This document shows, one piece after another, positions 17,378 to 25,798 of a DNA stretch of 64,000 bases; positions within the stretch are counted from its first letter, which is position 1; each line of letters begins with the position of its first letter. A program made the position numbers and the translations under genes. The DNA comes from CALAED01 sp036378315 (GTDB lineage: Bacteria > Actinomycetota > Actinomycetes > Streptosporangiales > Streptosporangiaceae): assembly GCA_036378315.1 (NCBI GenBank), contig DASUWU010000039.1:11134-75133 (forward strand), read 5' to 3'. The notes under the pieces are model-generated. The model worked only from the letters and a program-made list of their open reading frames with translations. It was not told the DNA's origin and made no database searches.

Positions 17378-18316
17378 ATGCGCAGCAAGGCGGAGCTGGA
17401 GCGGGCCATCCGGTCCGGCGGCCGGGGCGTCCTCATCGTCAACACCCGGTCCAGGCGCGGCCGGCGGCTGTTCGCGAGGGCCAGGCGCCGGGTCGGCACC
17501 GGCGTCAGGCTCGTGGCCGCCTTCCCTGTGCCCGACCCGGCCGAGCTGCCAGAGGTCTTCCGTACCGCGCTCGCGCTCGACCCCGACCTGGTCGTCGTGG
17601 GCGGCGGCGACGGCACGCTCAAGGAGGCGGTCGGGCACCTGGTGCACCGAGACGTCGCGCTCGGCGTGCTGCCGCTTGGCACCACCAACAACTTCGCCCG
17701 CAGCCTGGGCTTGCCGCTCGGCCTGCGCGGCGCCGCCCGGGTGATCCGCCAGGGCAAGGTCGCCGATGTCGACGCCGGCCTGGTCAGCCGCGACGGCGGC
17801 GCCGACGTCTTCGCCAACATGGTCAGCCTCGGCATGTCGGTGGCCGTCGCGAAGGCGGCGCCGCCCGGGCTCAAGCGCGTCGCGGGACGGACCGCCTACG
17901 CGCTGACCGCGCTGCGCCGGATGCCGGTGCACCAGCCGTTTCGCGCCACCGTCCGCACCCAGGACGCCACCTACGACGTCGTCACCCACCAGCTCAACGT
18001 CGCCAACGGCGCGCACCACAGCGGGCGGCCGATCGCCCGCGACGCCGGACCCGACGACCGGCTCCTCGCGGTCTACCGGCTCGGTGACGGCAGCCGGCAC
18101 CGGCTGGCCGGCGCGACGCTGCGGCACGTCATCGCCGGCCATCGGCGCAGCCTTGACGAGGACGCGTTCATCACGACCCGCGAGGTGCACATCGAGACCG
18201 ACCCGCCGCTGCCCGTCGACGTGGACGGCGAAATCCGCGGTCTGACGCCGGTCCGCGTCTCCCTGCTGCCCAACGCGCTGCGCGTCATGGTCCCGCCGGA
18301 CTTCACCGACACCTGA
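17378..18316 (+). CDS. Diacylglycerol kinase-like lipid kinase (YegS family)
   Basis: 312 residues. The nucleotide-binding motif GGGDGT (75-80) and LPLGTTNNFARSLGLP are diagnostic of the diacylglycerol/sphingosine kinase catalytic domain; the C-terminal beta-sandwich ends with VDVDGEIRGLTPVRVSLLPNALRVMVP. It probably phosphorylates a membrane lipid using ATP. The ATG at 17378 is preceded by AAGG at seven bases, and two GTG codons just upstream are less well placed. Its end lies eight bases from the convergent M50-type protease gene. The lipid substrate cannot be told from sequence. Confidence 0.87.
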   Translation: MRSKAELERAIRSGGRGVLIVNTRSRRGRRLFARARRRVGTGVRLVAAFPVPDPAELPEVFRTALALDPDLVVVGGGDGTLKEAVGHLVHRDVALGVLPLGTTNNFARSLGLPLGLRGAARVIRQGKVADVDAGLVSRDGGADVFANMVSLGMSVAVAKAAPPGLKRVAGRTAYALTALRRMPVHQPFRATVRTQDATYDVVTHQLNVANGAHHSGRPIARDAGPDDRLLAVYRLGDGSRHRLAGATLRHVIAGHRRSLDEDAFITTREVHIETDPPLPVDVDGEIRGLTPVRVSLLPNALRVMVPPDFTDT

Positions 18317-18324
18317 AGCACCCC

Positions 18325-19041
18325 CTAGATCTCCGGGGTGAGGAGCTGGGCGCCGAAGAACAGTGCGAGGATCGCGACGAGACCGAACACGGTGACCCAG
18401 GCGAGCCCGGGGAGCCCGGTCAGCCGGGCCAGCTGGTCGGCGTCGGAGTCCCTGGCCCGCCGCCTGGCCCGCTTCTGCTGGAGCTCGACGACCGGTCGCG
18501 CGCCGGCCAGCAGCAGGAAGAACGCGCCCAGGTAGGCGAAGCCGGCCTGCACCTCGGCGTCCCCGAGCCATGACACGGCGAAAATGATCGCGCCGGTGAC
18601 CAGCACCGAGAACACGCCGTACATGTTGCGGATCATGATGAGCATCGCGGCGAGCAGTGCGATCGCGGTCCACAGCATCAGCGTGATGCGCCCGTCGCTG
18701 AGCAGCCAGGCGTACCCGAGGCCGAGCAGCGGCGGGGTGACGTAGCCGGCGAGCGCGGTGCAGATCATGCCGGGTCCGTGCGGCCGCCCCCGCGAGACGG
18801 TGACGCCCGAGGTGTCGGAGTGCAGCCGGATGCCGTCCAACCGGCGGCCGGTGAGCAGGGCGACCAGGGCGTGCCCGCCCTCGTGCGCGATCGTGACGAC
18901 GTTGCGCGTCACCCGCCAGGTGGGGCCGTGCGCCACCGCGAGCAGCGCCGCGACGCCGGACACGGCGACGAGCCACAACGGCGGGTCCGGTTGGGTCCCG
19001 GTCACCCGATCCCACAGCTCGCTGACTGTCGTCGTATCCAC
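18325..19041 (-). CDS. M50-type (M50B-like) integral-membrane metalloprotease
   Basis: 238 residues from a GTG at 19041 that follows a GAGG ribosome-binding sequence. The zinc site HEGGH lies at residues 53-57 within IAHEGGHALVALLTGRRL, and at least five hydrophobic helices follow. The family (Peptidase_M50B-like) contains site-2-protease relatives, many of unknown substrate. A longer frame beginning at 19152 exists but its N-terminal stretch is not membrane-like and lacks a ribosome-binding site. It converges with the lipid-kinase gene, and a short hairpin (CACCCC/GGGGTG) lies in the 8-base gap and gene ends. Confidence 0.78.
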   Translation of the reverse strand: MDTTTVSELWDRVTGTQPDPPLWLVAVSGVAALLAVAHGPTWRVTRNVVTIAHEGGHALVALLTGRRLDGIRLHSDTSGVTVSRGRPHGPGMICTALAGYVTPPLLGLGYAWLLSDGRITLMLWTAIALLAAMLIMIRNMYGVFSVLVTGAIIFAVSWLGDAEVQAGFAYLGAFFLLLAGARPVVELQQKRARRRARDSDADQLARLTGLPGLAWVTVFGLVAILALFFGAQLLTPEI

Positions 19042-19228
19042 GGCCGCCTCTGCGTCGATGATGTAGGGCCACAGGTTAGTGGCGTTTGCCGCCGAACGCC
19101 CGGTGTGCCGGAAAGAGCCGCCCCGGCAAAGGACGGGCAATGCTTGCCTCAAGCCGCGAATGACGATCTCGCGCCCTTCCTAACCTCTCGACCCGGAAGT
19201 TCATGCCGGGCCCAGAGGAGCGTTCGTG

Positions 19229-20326
19229 ATGGACGACGAGACAACACCCAGGTCCGCGGCCGACCGGAGGTACGCGCGGCTGGTCCGCCTGGCCTATCTG
19301 GTGCTGCCGGCCGTGGGCCGCCGGAGGTACCGCCTGGCGATCGCCCAGCGGATCGTCGACACCAGCCTGGAACGGGGCGGCGGCCGCGGCGCCCGGCCCG
19401 GAGACCATGCCTACGCCCCGATCAGGAGCCAGGTGCTGCGCCAGGCGATGTACCCGCGGCGCCGGTTGTGGATCGGCCTCAACCGGTGGCTGCGCGGCCT
19501 GCCCGACGGCGCGCCGGCCATGCCGGCCAGGCTCGCCGCACTGGATCCCGCCGTGCGGGCGGCTTATGTCCTGCGCCGGGTGGAGTCGTTGCCGCGCTCC
19601 ATCGTGCGCGACGAGCTCGCCGCGGCCGGCGTACCCGACGCGGCCTGGGTCGTGGCCGCCGCCGCCGAAGTGCCGGAGCTGGCGCTGCCCAGGGTGATGC
19701 CAGGGCCGCCGGTGCACCGGCGGTCGCCCATCCCGGTACCGGTTCCGATCGCGGTCGCCGGGGTGCTCACGCTCGCCGCCGTGGTGGCCGCGCAGTCCGG
19801 CCCGCTGGCCGATCGTTCGCGGCCCGCCGAACGGTCGCGATCGGCCGAGCATCCGCCCGCGCCCCGGCGCCCGATCGCGGGTCGGAACTCAGCCACGCCC
19901 CCGCTCGTGACCGCCAGGCCGGCGGCGGACGCCGGGCCCAGGATCACCACGGTGCAGTTCTGGTCGGGACGGCTGCCGGGCGGCGCGTATGCCCGCTGGA
20001 CGTGCCGCCGCACCGCGGCGCCCGGGCGGCCGACCCGGGCCGACGGCACCTTGATCGTGGGGGCGCGGCGGCTGGCCACCGGCGACTGCGGGCGCGTCCC
20101 CGGCGCCACGGTGGGCGGCACCTGGTGGTACGCGTCAGGCGGCCGGTGGTACTACGTCGCCGCCGCCAGCCCGCACTTCGCGGTCCGGGTGGTCGCGCCG
20201 GCGTCGTTCCCTTACCCCGTGCCGGGCGCGCGCGAGGGCATGCTCGCGGTGCCGGGCCCGCGCGCCGCGGCGCGGCCGGGGACGCCGATGACCGTCACCG
20301 CCCGCCGCGTCCGCGCCGCCGGATAG
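19229..20326 (+). CDS. Actinobacterial membrane protein of unknown function
   Basis: 365 residues from the ATG at 19229, eight bases after GAGGAG. Residues 1-165 are Arg/Ala-rich helices (ARLVRLAYLVLPAVGRRRYRLAI) that resemble the helical, sigma-factor-like proteins of this phylum without a clear promoter-binding motif. One membrane helix (PVPIAVAGVLTLAAVVAAQ, about 172-190) is followed by a Pro/Arg linker and an extracytoplasmic beta-rich domain with several Trp/Tyr pairs (GGTWWYASGGRWYYVAAA). The topology suggests a sensor or envelope protein. No family is recognised. It ends 68 bases before the acyl-CoA operon. Confidence 0.7.
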   Translation: MDDETTPRSAADRRYARLVRLAYLVLPAVGRRRYRLAIAQRIVDTSLERGGGRGARPGDHAYAPIRSQVLRQAMYPRRRLWIGLNRWLRGLPDGAPAMPARLAALDPAVRAAYVLRRVESLPRSIVRDELAAAGVPDAAWVVAAAAEVPELALPRVMPGPPVHRRSPIPVPVPIAVAGVLTLAAVVAAQSGPLADRSRPAERSRSAEHPPAPRRPIAGRNSATPPLVTARPAADAGPRITTVQFWSGRLPGGAYARWTCRRTAAPGRPTRADGTLIVGARRLATGDCGRVPGATVGGTWWYASGGRWYYVAAASPHFAVRVVAPASFPYPVPGAREGMLAVPGPRAAARPGTPMTVTARRVRAAG

Positions 20327-20394
20327 ACCTCTGGGCCGAATGTGATTCCATCTGGTCCAGGGGAAACCGTCCCCGGCCGGAGGGAGGCCGCGTC

Positions 20395-21531
20395 ATGGGC
20401 AAGGGACCGCTGTCCGGGGTGCGGGTGCTCGAGCTGGCCGGCATCGGGCCGGCGCCGTTCGCCGCCATGCTGCTCGCCGACCTGGGCGCCGGGGTCATCC
20501 GGGTGGACCGCCCGTCCGGACGGTCGTTCCCCATCGCGGAAAAGGACCTGACGAACCGGGGGAAGCGGTCCATCGCCGTGGACCTCAAGCACGACAGGGG
20601 CCGCGAGGTGGTGCTCCGCCTCGTCGAGCGGTCGGACATACTCATCGAGGGCTTCCGGCCCGGTGTCACCGAGCGTCTCGGCCTCGGCCCGGCCGACTGC
20701 CTGGCTCGCAATCCCGCGCTCGTGTACGGCCGGATGACCGGCTGGGGGCAGCACGGCCCGCTCGCGCAGAGCGCCGGGCACGACATCGGCTACATCGCGG
20801 TCGCCGGGGTCCTGCATGCCATCGGCCGCGCCGGCGGCCCACCGCAGGTGCCGGTCAACCTGCTGGGCGACTTCGCCGGCGGCAGCATGTACCTCGTCGT
20901 CGGCGTCCTCGCGGCGCTGCTCGAGGCCAGGAGCGGCGGGGCGGGCCAGGTCGTGGACGCCGCCATCGTCGACGGCGCGGCGCACCTGTCCACCTTCGTC
21001 CACGCGTTCATGGCGGCCGGCGCCTGGCGGGACGAGCGGGGCGTGAACATGCTCGACACCGGGGCGCCCTGGTACGACGTGTACGAGACGGCCGACGGCG
21101 GGTACATGGCCGTCGGGGCGATCGAGCCGCAGTTCTACGCCGAGTTCCTGCGCCGCCTCGGCCTCCAGGATCTGCCCGGCCAGCACGACGCGGACCGCTG
21201 GCCGGAGCTGCGCGAGCGGTTCGCCGCCGCGTTCAAGTCCAGGACCCGCGCCGAGTGGACCGAGATCTTCCTGCCTGGCGACGCCTGCGTCGCCCCCGTC
21301 CTGTCGCTCACCGAGGCCAGGGCGCATCCGTACAACACCGCGCGCGAGGTGTTCACCCGCGGGGCGGACGGCGTGCCGCAGCCCGCGCCGGCGCCGCGCT
21401 TCTCCCGCACCCCGGGCGCCGTCGGCGGGCCGCCGGCGACCGCGGGGGCGCACACCCGGGAGGTGCTGGCCGAGCTCGGCTTCGCGGACGTGGACGAGCT
21501 CCTCGCCGCCGGCGCCGTCGCCCAGGGCTGA
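20395..21531 (+). CDS. CaiB/BaiF CoA-transferase family, alpha-methylacyl-CoA racemase-like
   Basis: 378 residues with AGGGAGG upstream of the ATG. The pair His129 (GHDIGYIA) and Asp159 (LLGDFAGG) matches the catalytic residues of alpha-methylacyl-CoA racemase rather than those of formyl-CoA transferase. It would interconvert 2R and 2S methyl-branched acyl-CoA thioesters so that a stereospecific dehydrogenase can act. An acyl-CoA dehydrogenase and a thiolase follow on the same strand at 12-base spacing, indicating an operon for degrading branched acyl chains (for example steroid side chains or methyl-branched fatty acids). No hydratase or hydroxyacyl-CoA dehydrogenase is present. Confidence 0.87.
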   Translation: MGKGPLSGVRVLELAGIGPAPFAAMLLADLGAGVIRVDRPSGRSFPIAEKDLTNRGKRSIAVDLKHDRGREVVLRLVERSDILIEGFRPGVTERLGLGPADCLARNPALVYGRMTGWGQHGPLAQSAGHDIGYIAVAGVLHAIGRAGGPPQVPVNLLGDFAGGSMYLVVGVLAALLEARSGGAGQVVDAAIVDGAAHLSTFVHAFMAAGAWRDERGVNMLDTGAPWYDVYETADGGYMAVGAIEPQFYAEFLRRLGLQDLPGQHDADRWPELRERFAAAFKSRTRAEWTEIFLPGDACVAPVLSLTEARAHPYNTAREVFTRGADGVPQPAPAPRFSRTPGAVGGPPATAGAHTREVLAELGFADVDELLAAGAVAQG

Positions 21532-21543
21532 GGGGCGGGCGCG

Positions 21544-22713
21544 GTGTTCGGGCTTGCCGGCGACGAGCGCGCGATCGTCGACGTGGTGGCCGAGTTCGTC
21601 GACAAGGACGTACGCCCCGTGGTGCGCGACCTGGAGCACGCCGACGCCTATCCCGGCGATCTCGTCGACGGCATGCGCCGGCTCGGCGTCTTCGGGCTGC
21701 TCGTGCCCGAGGCGTACGGCGGCGCCGACGTGTCGGTCCCGTGCTTCGCCATGGTCACCGAAGAGCTCGCCCGCGGCTGGATGAGCCTCGCCGGAGCGAT
21801 GGGCGGGCACAGCGTCGTGGCCTTCCTCCTCCGCGAGTTCGGCACCGACCGGCAGCGCGAGCGCTACCTGCCGCGGATGGCGACCGGCGAGCTGCGCGCG
21901 GCGATGGCGCTGACCGAGCCGGGTGGTGGCTCCGACCTGCAGGCGATGCGCACGGTCGCCGACCGCACCGCCGGGGGGTTCACCGTGCGCGGCGTGAAGA
22001 CCTGGATCACCAACGCCCGCCGGGCCGGCCTCATCGCGCTGCTGTGCAAGACCGACCCGGCCGCCGACCCGCCGCACGCCGGGATCTCCGTGCTGCTCGT
22101 CGAGCGCGGCGGCTACCAGGTCTCGCGGGACCTGCCCAAGCTCGGCTACAAAGGCGTGGAGTCGTGCGAGGTCGTCTTCGACGACGTGCCGGTGCCGGCG
22201 GACGCGGTGCTCGGCGGGGCGGCGGGCTCCGGATTCGCGCAGATGATGCGCGGCCTGGAGATCGGCCGGATCCAGGTGGCGGCGCGGGCGCTCGGCGTCG
22301 GCCGGGCCGCGCTCGACGACGCGCTGGCCTACGCACAACAGCGCGAGGCGTTCGGCGTGCCCATCTGGAAGCACCAGTCGATCGGCAACTACCTCGCCGA
22401 CATGGCCACCTCGCTGCGCGCGGCCAGGCTGCTCACGCTGGACGCGGCGGATCGCCTGCAGGCCGGGCACCGCGCCGACATGGAGGCGGGCATGGCCAAG
22501 CTGTTCGCCTCGGAGACCGCGATGAGGATCGCGATGGACGCGCTGCGCGTCCACGGGGGCTACGGCTACTCCACCGAGTTCGACGTGGAGCGGTACTACA
22601 GGGACGCGCCGCTGATGATCGTGGGGGAGGGCACCAACGAGATCCAGCGGAACGTGATCGTCCGCCAGCTGATCGCCCGCGCCCGCGACGGCGGCCGCGC
22701 GGCCGGCCCGTAG
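21544..22713 (+). CDS. Acyl-CoA dehydrogenase
   Basis: 389 residues, GTG start. The flavin-binding MALTEPGGGSDL segment and ARALGVGRAALDDALAYAQQREAFGVPIWKHQ are standard for the family, and the C-terminal GEGTNEIQRNVI holds the usual catalytic Glu position. It would use FAD to desaturate acyl-CoA at C2-C3, passing electrons to ETF. It sits between the racemase and thiolase genes, 12 and 11 bases away, so it is cotranscribed. Chain-length preference cannot be read from the sequence. Confidence 0.9.
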   Translation: MFGLAGDERAIVDVVAEFVDKDVRPVVRDLEHADAYPGDLVDGMRRLGVFGLLVPEAYGGADVSVPCFAMVTEELARGWMSLAGAMGGHSVVAFLLREFGTDRQRERYLPRMATGELRAAMALTEPGGGSDLQAMRTVADRTAGGFTVRGVKTWITNARRAGLIALLCKTDPAADPPHAGISVLLVERGGYQVSRDLPKLGYKGVESCEVVFDDVPVPADAVLGGAAGSGFAQMMRGLEIGRIQVAARALGVGRAALDDALAYAQQREAFGVPIWKHQSIGNYLADMATSLRAARLLTLDAADRLQAGHRADMEAGMAKLFASETAMRIAMDALRVHGGYGYSTEFDVERYYRDAPLMIVGEGTNEIQRNVIVRQLIARARDGGRAAGP

Positions 22714-22724
22714 GCTCGACAGGC

Positions 22725-23945
22725 ATGGAGGTCCCCTTGAACGATGTCGTGATCTGTTCCCCCGTCCGTACCCCCGTCGGCCGGTTCGGCGGTGCCCTCA
22801 AGGACGTGCCGGCGCAGGCGCTCGCCGCCACGGTGATCGCTGAGCTGGTGAAGCGCACCGGGGTGGACAGGGTCGACGACGTGATCCTCGGCCAGTGCTA
22901 CCCGAGCGGCGAGGCGCCGGCGATCGGCAGGGTGGCGGCGCTCGACGCCGGGCTGCCGGTGGAGACCCCGGGCAGCCAGCTCGACCGCCGCTGCGGTTCT
23001 GGCCTGCAGGCCGTCATCAACGCCGTCCTCGAGGTGGCGTCCGGTGCCTGCGAGTCGGTCATCGCGGGCGGCGCCGAGAGCATGAGCCAGGCCGAGTACT
23101 ACGCCACCGGCCTGCGCTGGGGCCGGCCCGGCGAAGAGATCAAGCTGACCGACCGGCTGGCCCGCGCCCGGGTCACCGCCGGCGGCCGGCACCACCCGGT
23201 GCCCGGCGGCATGCTCGAGACCGCGGAGAACGTGCGCAAGCAGTACGGCATCACGCGCGAGGAGCAGGACCGGCTGGCGCTGCTGTCGCACCGGCGGGCC
23301 GTCGCCGCCCAAGAGCAGGGCCGGTTCGCCGACGAGATCGTGGCCGTCGAGGTGCCGGGCCGCCACGAGACCGCCGTCGTCGACCGCGACGAGCACCCGC
23401 GCGCCGACTCCACGCTGGAGCAGCTTGCCGCGCTGCGCCCGGTGCGGCGCAGGCTGGACCCCGAGTCGACCGTCACGGCGGGCAACGCGAGCGGCCAGAA
23501 CGACGGCGCCGCCGTCTGTCTCGTGACCACCCGCGAGAACGCCGACCGGCTCGGCCTGCCCGTTCGGGCCAGGCTCGTGTCGTGGGCGGTGGCCGGGGTG
23601 CCGCCGCACCTCATGGGGCTCGGCCCGGTGCCGGCGGCGGCGCGGGCGCTGGAGCGCGCCGGCCTCGCTTTGGCCGACATGGACCTCATCGAGCTGAACG
23701 AGGCGTTCGCCGCCCAGGTCCTCGGGGTGGCCCGCGAGTGGGGGTTCACCGACCTCGACGCCGACTTCGACCGGGTCAACGTCAACGGCTCCGGCATCTC
23801 GCTCGGTCACCCGGTCGGCGCGACCGGCTGCCGCATCCTCGCCACGCTGCTGCACGAGATGGTCCGCAGGGACGCGCGATACGGTCTCGAGACGATGTGC
23901 ATCGGCGGCGGCCAGGGCCTCGCCGCGGTCATCGAGCGGTGCTGA
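22725..23945 (+). CDS. Thiolase (acetyl-CoA C-acyltransferase)
   Basis: Catalytic residues are complete: the nucleophilic Cys (RRCGSGLQAV, residue 90 from the ATG), the His in LGHPVGATGCR and the second Cys in ETMCIGGGQG. The product removes acetyl-CoA (or propionyl-CoA from branched chains) from 3-oxoacyl-CoA. The ATG at 22725 has no clear ribosome-binding site. A TTG at 22737 lies four bases after GGAGGT and gives the classic N-terminus NDVVICSPVRTPVGRFGG, so it may be the true start. The gene ends the acyl-CoA operon. Confidence 0.88.
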   Translation: MEVPLNDVVICSPVRTPVGRFGGALKDVPAQALAATVIAELVKRTGVDRVDDVILGQCYPSGEAPAIGRVAALDAGLPVETPGSQLDRRCGSGLQAVINAVLEVASGACESVIAGGAESMSQAEYYATGLRWGRPGEEIKLTDRLARARVTAGGRHHPVPGGMLETAENVRKQYGITREEQDRLALLSHRRAVAAQEQGRFADEIVAVEVPGRHETAVVDRDEHPRADSTLEQLAALRPVRRRLDPESTVTAGNASGQNDGAAVCLVTTRENADRLGLPVRARLVSWAVAGVPPHLMGLGPVPAAARALERAGLALADMDLIELNEAFAAQVLGVAREWGFTDLDADFDRVNVNGSGISLGHPVGATGCRILATLLHEMVRRDARYGLETMCIGGGQGLAAVIERC

Positions 23946-24043
23946 CGACGCCGACCGGCGCCAGTTTCACCGATTCGGTAACACGAGGCGTGCTCGAATG
24001 ATTACCTAGAGGGGTCGATCCGCGTCGGATTCCTTCGCCGGTT

Positions 24044-24106
24044 CCTTCGCCGTGGGGACATAGCGGAGCTGAGCGCGGCGGCTCCGCTATGTCCCCACGG
24101 CGAAGG
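24044..24106. repeat. Perfect 26-bp inverted repeat with an 11-base loop
   Basis: Positions 24044-24069 are the exact reverse complement of 24081-24106. The hairpin lies between the thiolase gene and the GT-C-like gene and is far longer than an ordinary actinobacterial terminator. It has no U tract. It could be a strong terminator, a protein-binding site or the remnant of a mobile repeat. Its arms are unlike the neighbouring intergenic sequence; related units would have to be sought elsewhere in the genome. Confidence 0.9.
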
Positions 24107-24127
24107 GCCCGCCCCGGCTACCCTGAT

Positions 24128-24149
24128 GTTCATCTGAGCGTCACGTTAA
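24128..24149 (+). promoter_or_regulatory. Weak PHO-box-like direct repeat
   Basis: Two 11-base units, GTTCATCTGAG and CGTCACGTTAA, resemble the direct repeats bound by actinobacterial PhoP; the first unit fits well and the second only in its GTCA core. They stand directly before the GT-C-like gene. The match is partial and could be accidental. Confidence 0.2.
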
Positions 24150-25792
24150 TGACACCGATCCGTCTCCGCGGAGATGGCAGTTTGTGCCGAGTGCTCATAG
24201 GTCATCGCGATACCCCTCCGGAGGAGGCGGCCGAAGGTTCCGCGCCCGCGGGGCGCCGCCGGGCCGTGGCCGTCCCGCGCTGGCTGACGCCCGTGGCGCT
24301 CGCCGTCGGCTTCGTCGTCGTCGTGCTCGTCAACCTGCGCCTGCCGACCCCGTCGGACCAGGTCAACTACATGCACGCCGCGTCCGTGTTCCCACACCCG
24401 CTGCGTCCCACCATCCTGATCCACCAGGTCACCAGGTTCGGCCTGATCATCCCGATGCGGCTGGCGATCGCGGTCTTCGGGTACTCCCAGGCGGCGTACT
24501 ACGTCGTGCCGATCCTGGCCGCGCTGACCCTGCTGCTCGGCACGTACACGCTCGGCACCCAGATGTTCTCACGGCCCGTCGGCGCCGCCGCCGCGATCGT
24601 CGTCGGCACCGCCACGCCGGTGTTCGGCGACGCCGCCGACCCGCTGCCCGACGTGTTCGCCGCCGGCCTGTTCACCGTCGCGCTGGCGATGGCACTGGCC
24701 ATCCGGCGGCGCCGGCTGGAGCCGCGCTGGTGGGTGCTCGCCGGACTTGGGCTCGTGCTCGGCTGGTCGTACCTCGTCCGCGAGTTCATCGTGTTCGTCT
24801 GGCCGCTCATCCCGATCGTGCTCTACCGGCGCGTCGGCTGGCGCGGCCTGGCCCTGGTCGCGGCACCCGTCGCCGCGCTGTTCGTCGGCGAGATGCTGCT
24901 GTGTTGGAACCTGTACGGCAGCCCGCTCGCCCGCATCCACGCCGTCACCCACCACGCCGAAGGCCAGGTGCCGGCGCGGATCGCCCACTCGTTCCAGAAC
25001 AAACCGCGCCACGTGTACGTGCTGCGCCTGCCGACGACGCTCAATGACTACCCGGAGGGCGGCTGGCTGCTGGCGTTGCTGTCGCTCACCCTGCTCGGCG
25101 GGGCGATCTGGCGCCGCAAGTTCGCCATCGTGGTGAGCTGGTGCGCGCTCCTGTACGTGCCGCTCACGCTGCTCGGCGGCATCCTCGATCCCGCCCAACC
25201 CAAGCTGCGGCTGCAGCTCATCCGCTACTGGTTCCCCATCTTCCCCGCTTTCATCATCGGCGGGCTCGGCGCGCTCTGGATGGCCGGCCGCATGCTCGGC
25301 GCGCGGCGGTGGCGGATGCCGGCGATGGTCGCCGCCGCGCTGCCGGTGGTGCTCGTGCTCGGCACCGCCGCGGCGAGCGCGGCCACCGCGGGGGCCGGAT
25401 GGTGGGCACGGCCCGGCACCCGCGCGGGCGGCGCCACCCAGCTCGAGGCGTTCCGGACCTGGATGTCCAGGCACGGCACGGCGGTGCAGCGGGTGTGGAC
25501 CGACGACCACACCGCCCGCATCCTCCTGCTCTATCGGTCGGGGCCGTTCGGCGGCGTCGCCTGGCACGCGAGGGTGGGCCGGATGGTCGCCGGCGGGCCC
25601 CCGCCGCTGCCCGGTGACCTCGTGCTCTTCTTCGACGCCGCCCAGGGCCGCGAATGCGGCTTTTGCCACCTGTCCGCCACCCAGGTGTGGGGCGACCCGC
25701 CGCGGCCGCGCCCCGGCTGGCGCCAGGTGTACGCCAGCCGGGACGGGATCGTCCAGGTGTACGCCGTCGAGCCGGCGCCGGACGTCCGCTGA
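24149..25792 (+). CDS. Polytopic membrane protein, GT-C-type glycosyltransferase-like
   Basis: 547 residues with about ten to eleven predicted membrane helices between residues 50 and 430 and a C-terminal soluble extracytoplasmic part (FRTWMSRHGTAVQRVWTDDH). The first loop after helix 1 contains SDQVNYMHAASVFPH, where GT-C enzymes have their acidic catalytic residue, followed by helix pairs typical of polyprenyl-phosphate-dependent mannosyl/arabinosyl transferases. The acceptor and donor are unknown. Start uncertain: the ATG at 24149 avoids the upstream hairpin, and a GTG at 24191 would shorten the charged N-terminus. It converges with the multicopper oxidase gene. Confidence 0.65.
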   Translation: MTPIRLRGDGSLCRVLIGHRDTPPEEAAEGSAPAGRRRAVAVPRWLTPVALAVGFVVVVLVNLRLPTPSDQVNYMHAASVFPHPLRPTILIHQVTRFGLIIPMRLAIAVFGYSQAAYYVVPILAALTLLLGTYTLGTQMFSRPVGAAAAIVVGTATPVFGDAADPLPDVFAAGLFTVALAMALAIRRRRLEPRWWVLAGLGLVLGWSYLVREFIVFVWPLIPIVLYRRVGWRGLALVAAPVAALFVGEMLLCWNLYGSPLARIHAVTHHAEGQVPARIAHSFQNKPRHVYVLRLPTTLNDYPEGGWLLALLSLTLLGGAIWRRKFAIVVSWCALLYVPLTLLGGILDPAQPKLRLQLIRYWFPIFPAFIIGGLGALWMAGRMLGARRWRMPAMVAAALPVVLVLGTAAASAATAGAGWWARPGTRAGGATQLEAFRTWMSRHGTAVQRVWTDDHTARILLLYRSGPFGGVAWHARVGRMVAGGPPPLPGDLVLFFDAAQGRECGFCHLSATQVWGDPPRPRPGWRQVYASRDGIVQVYAVEPAPDVR

Positions 25793-25798
25793 CCCTCC

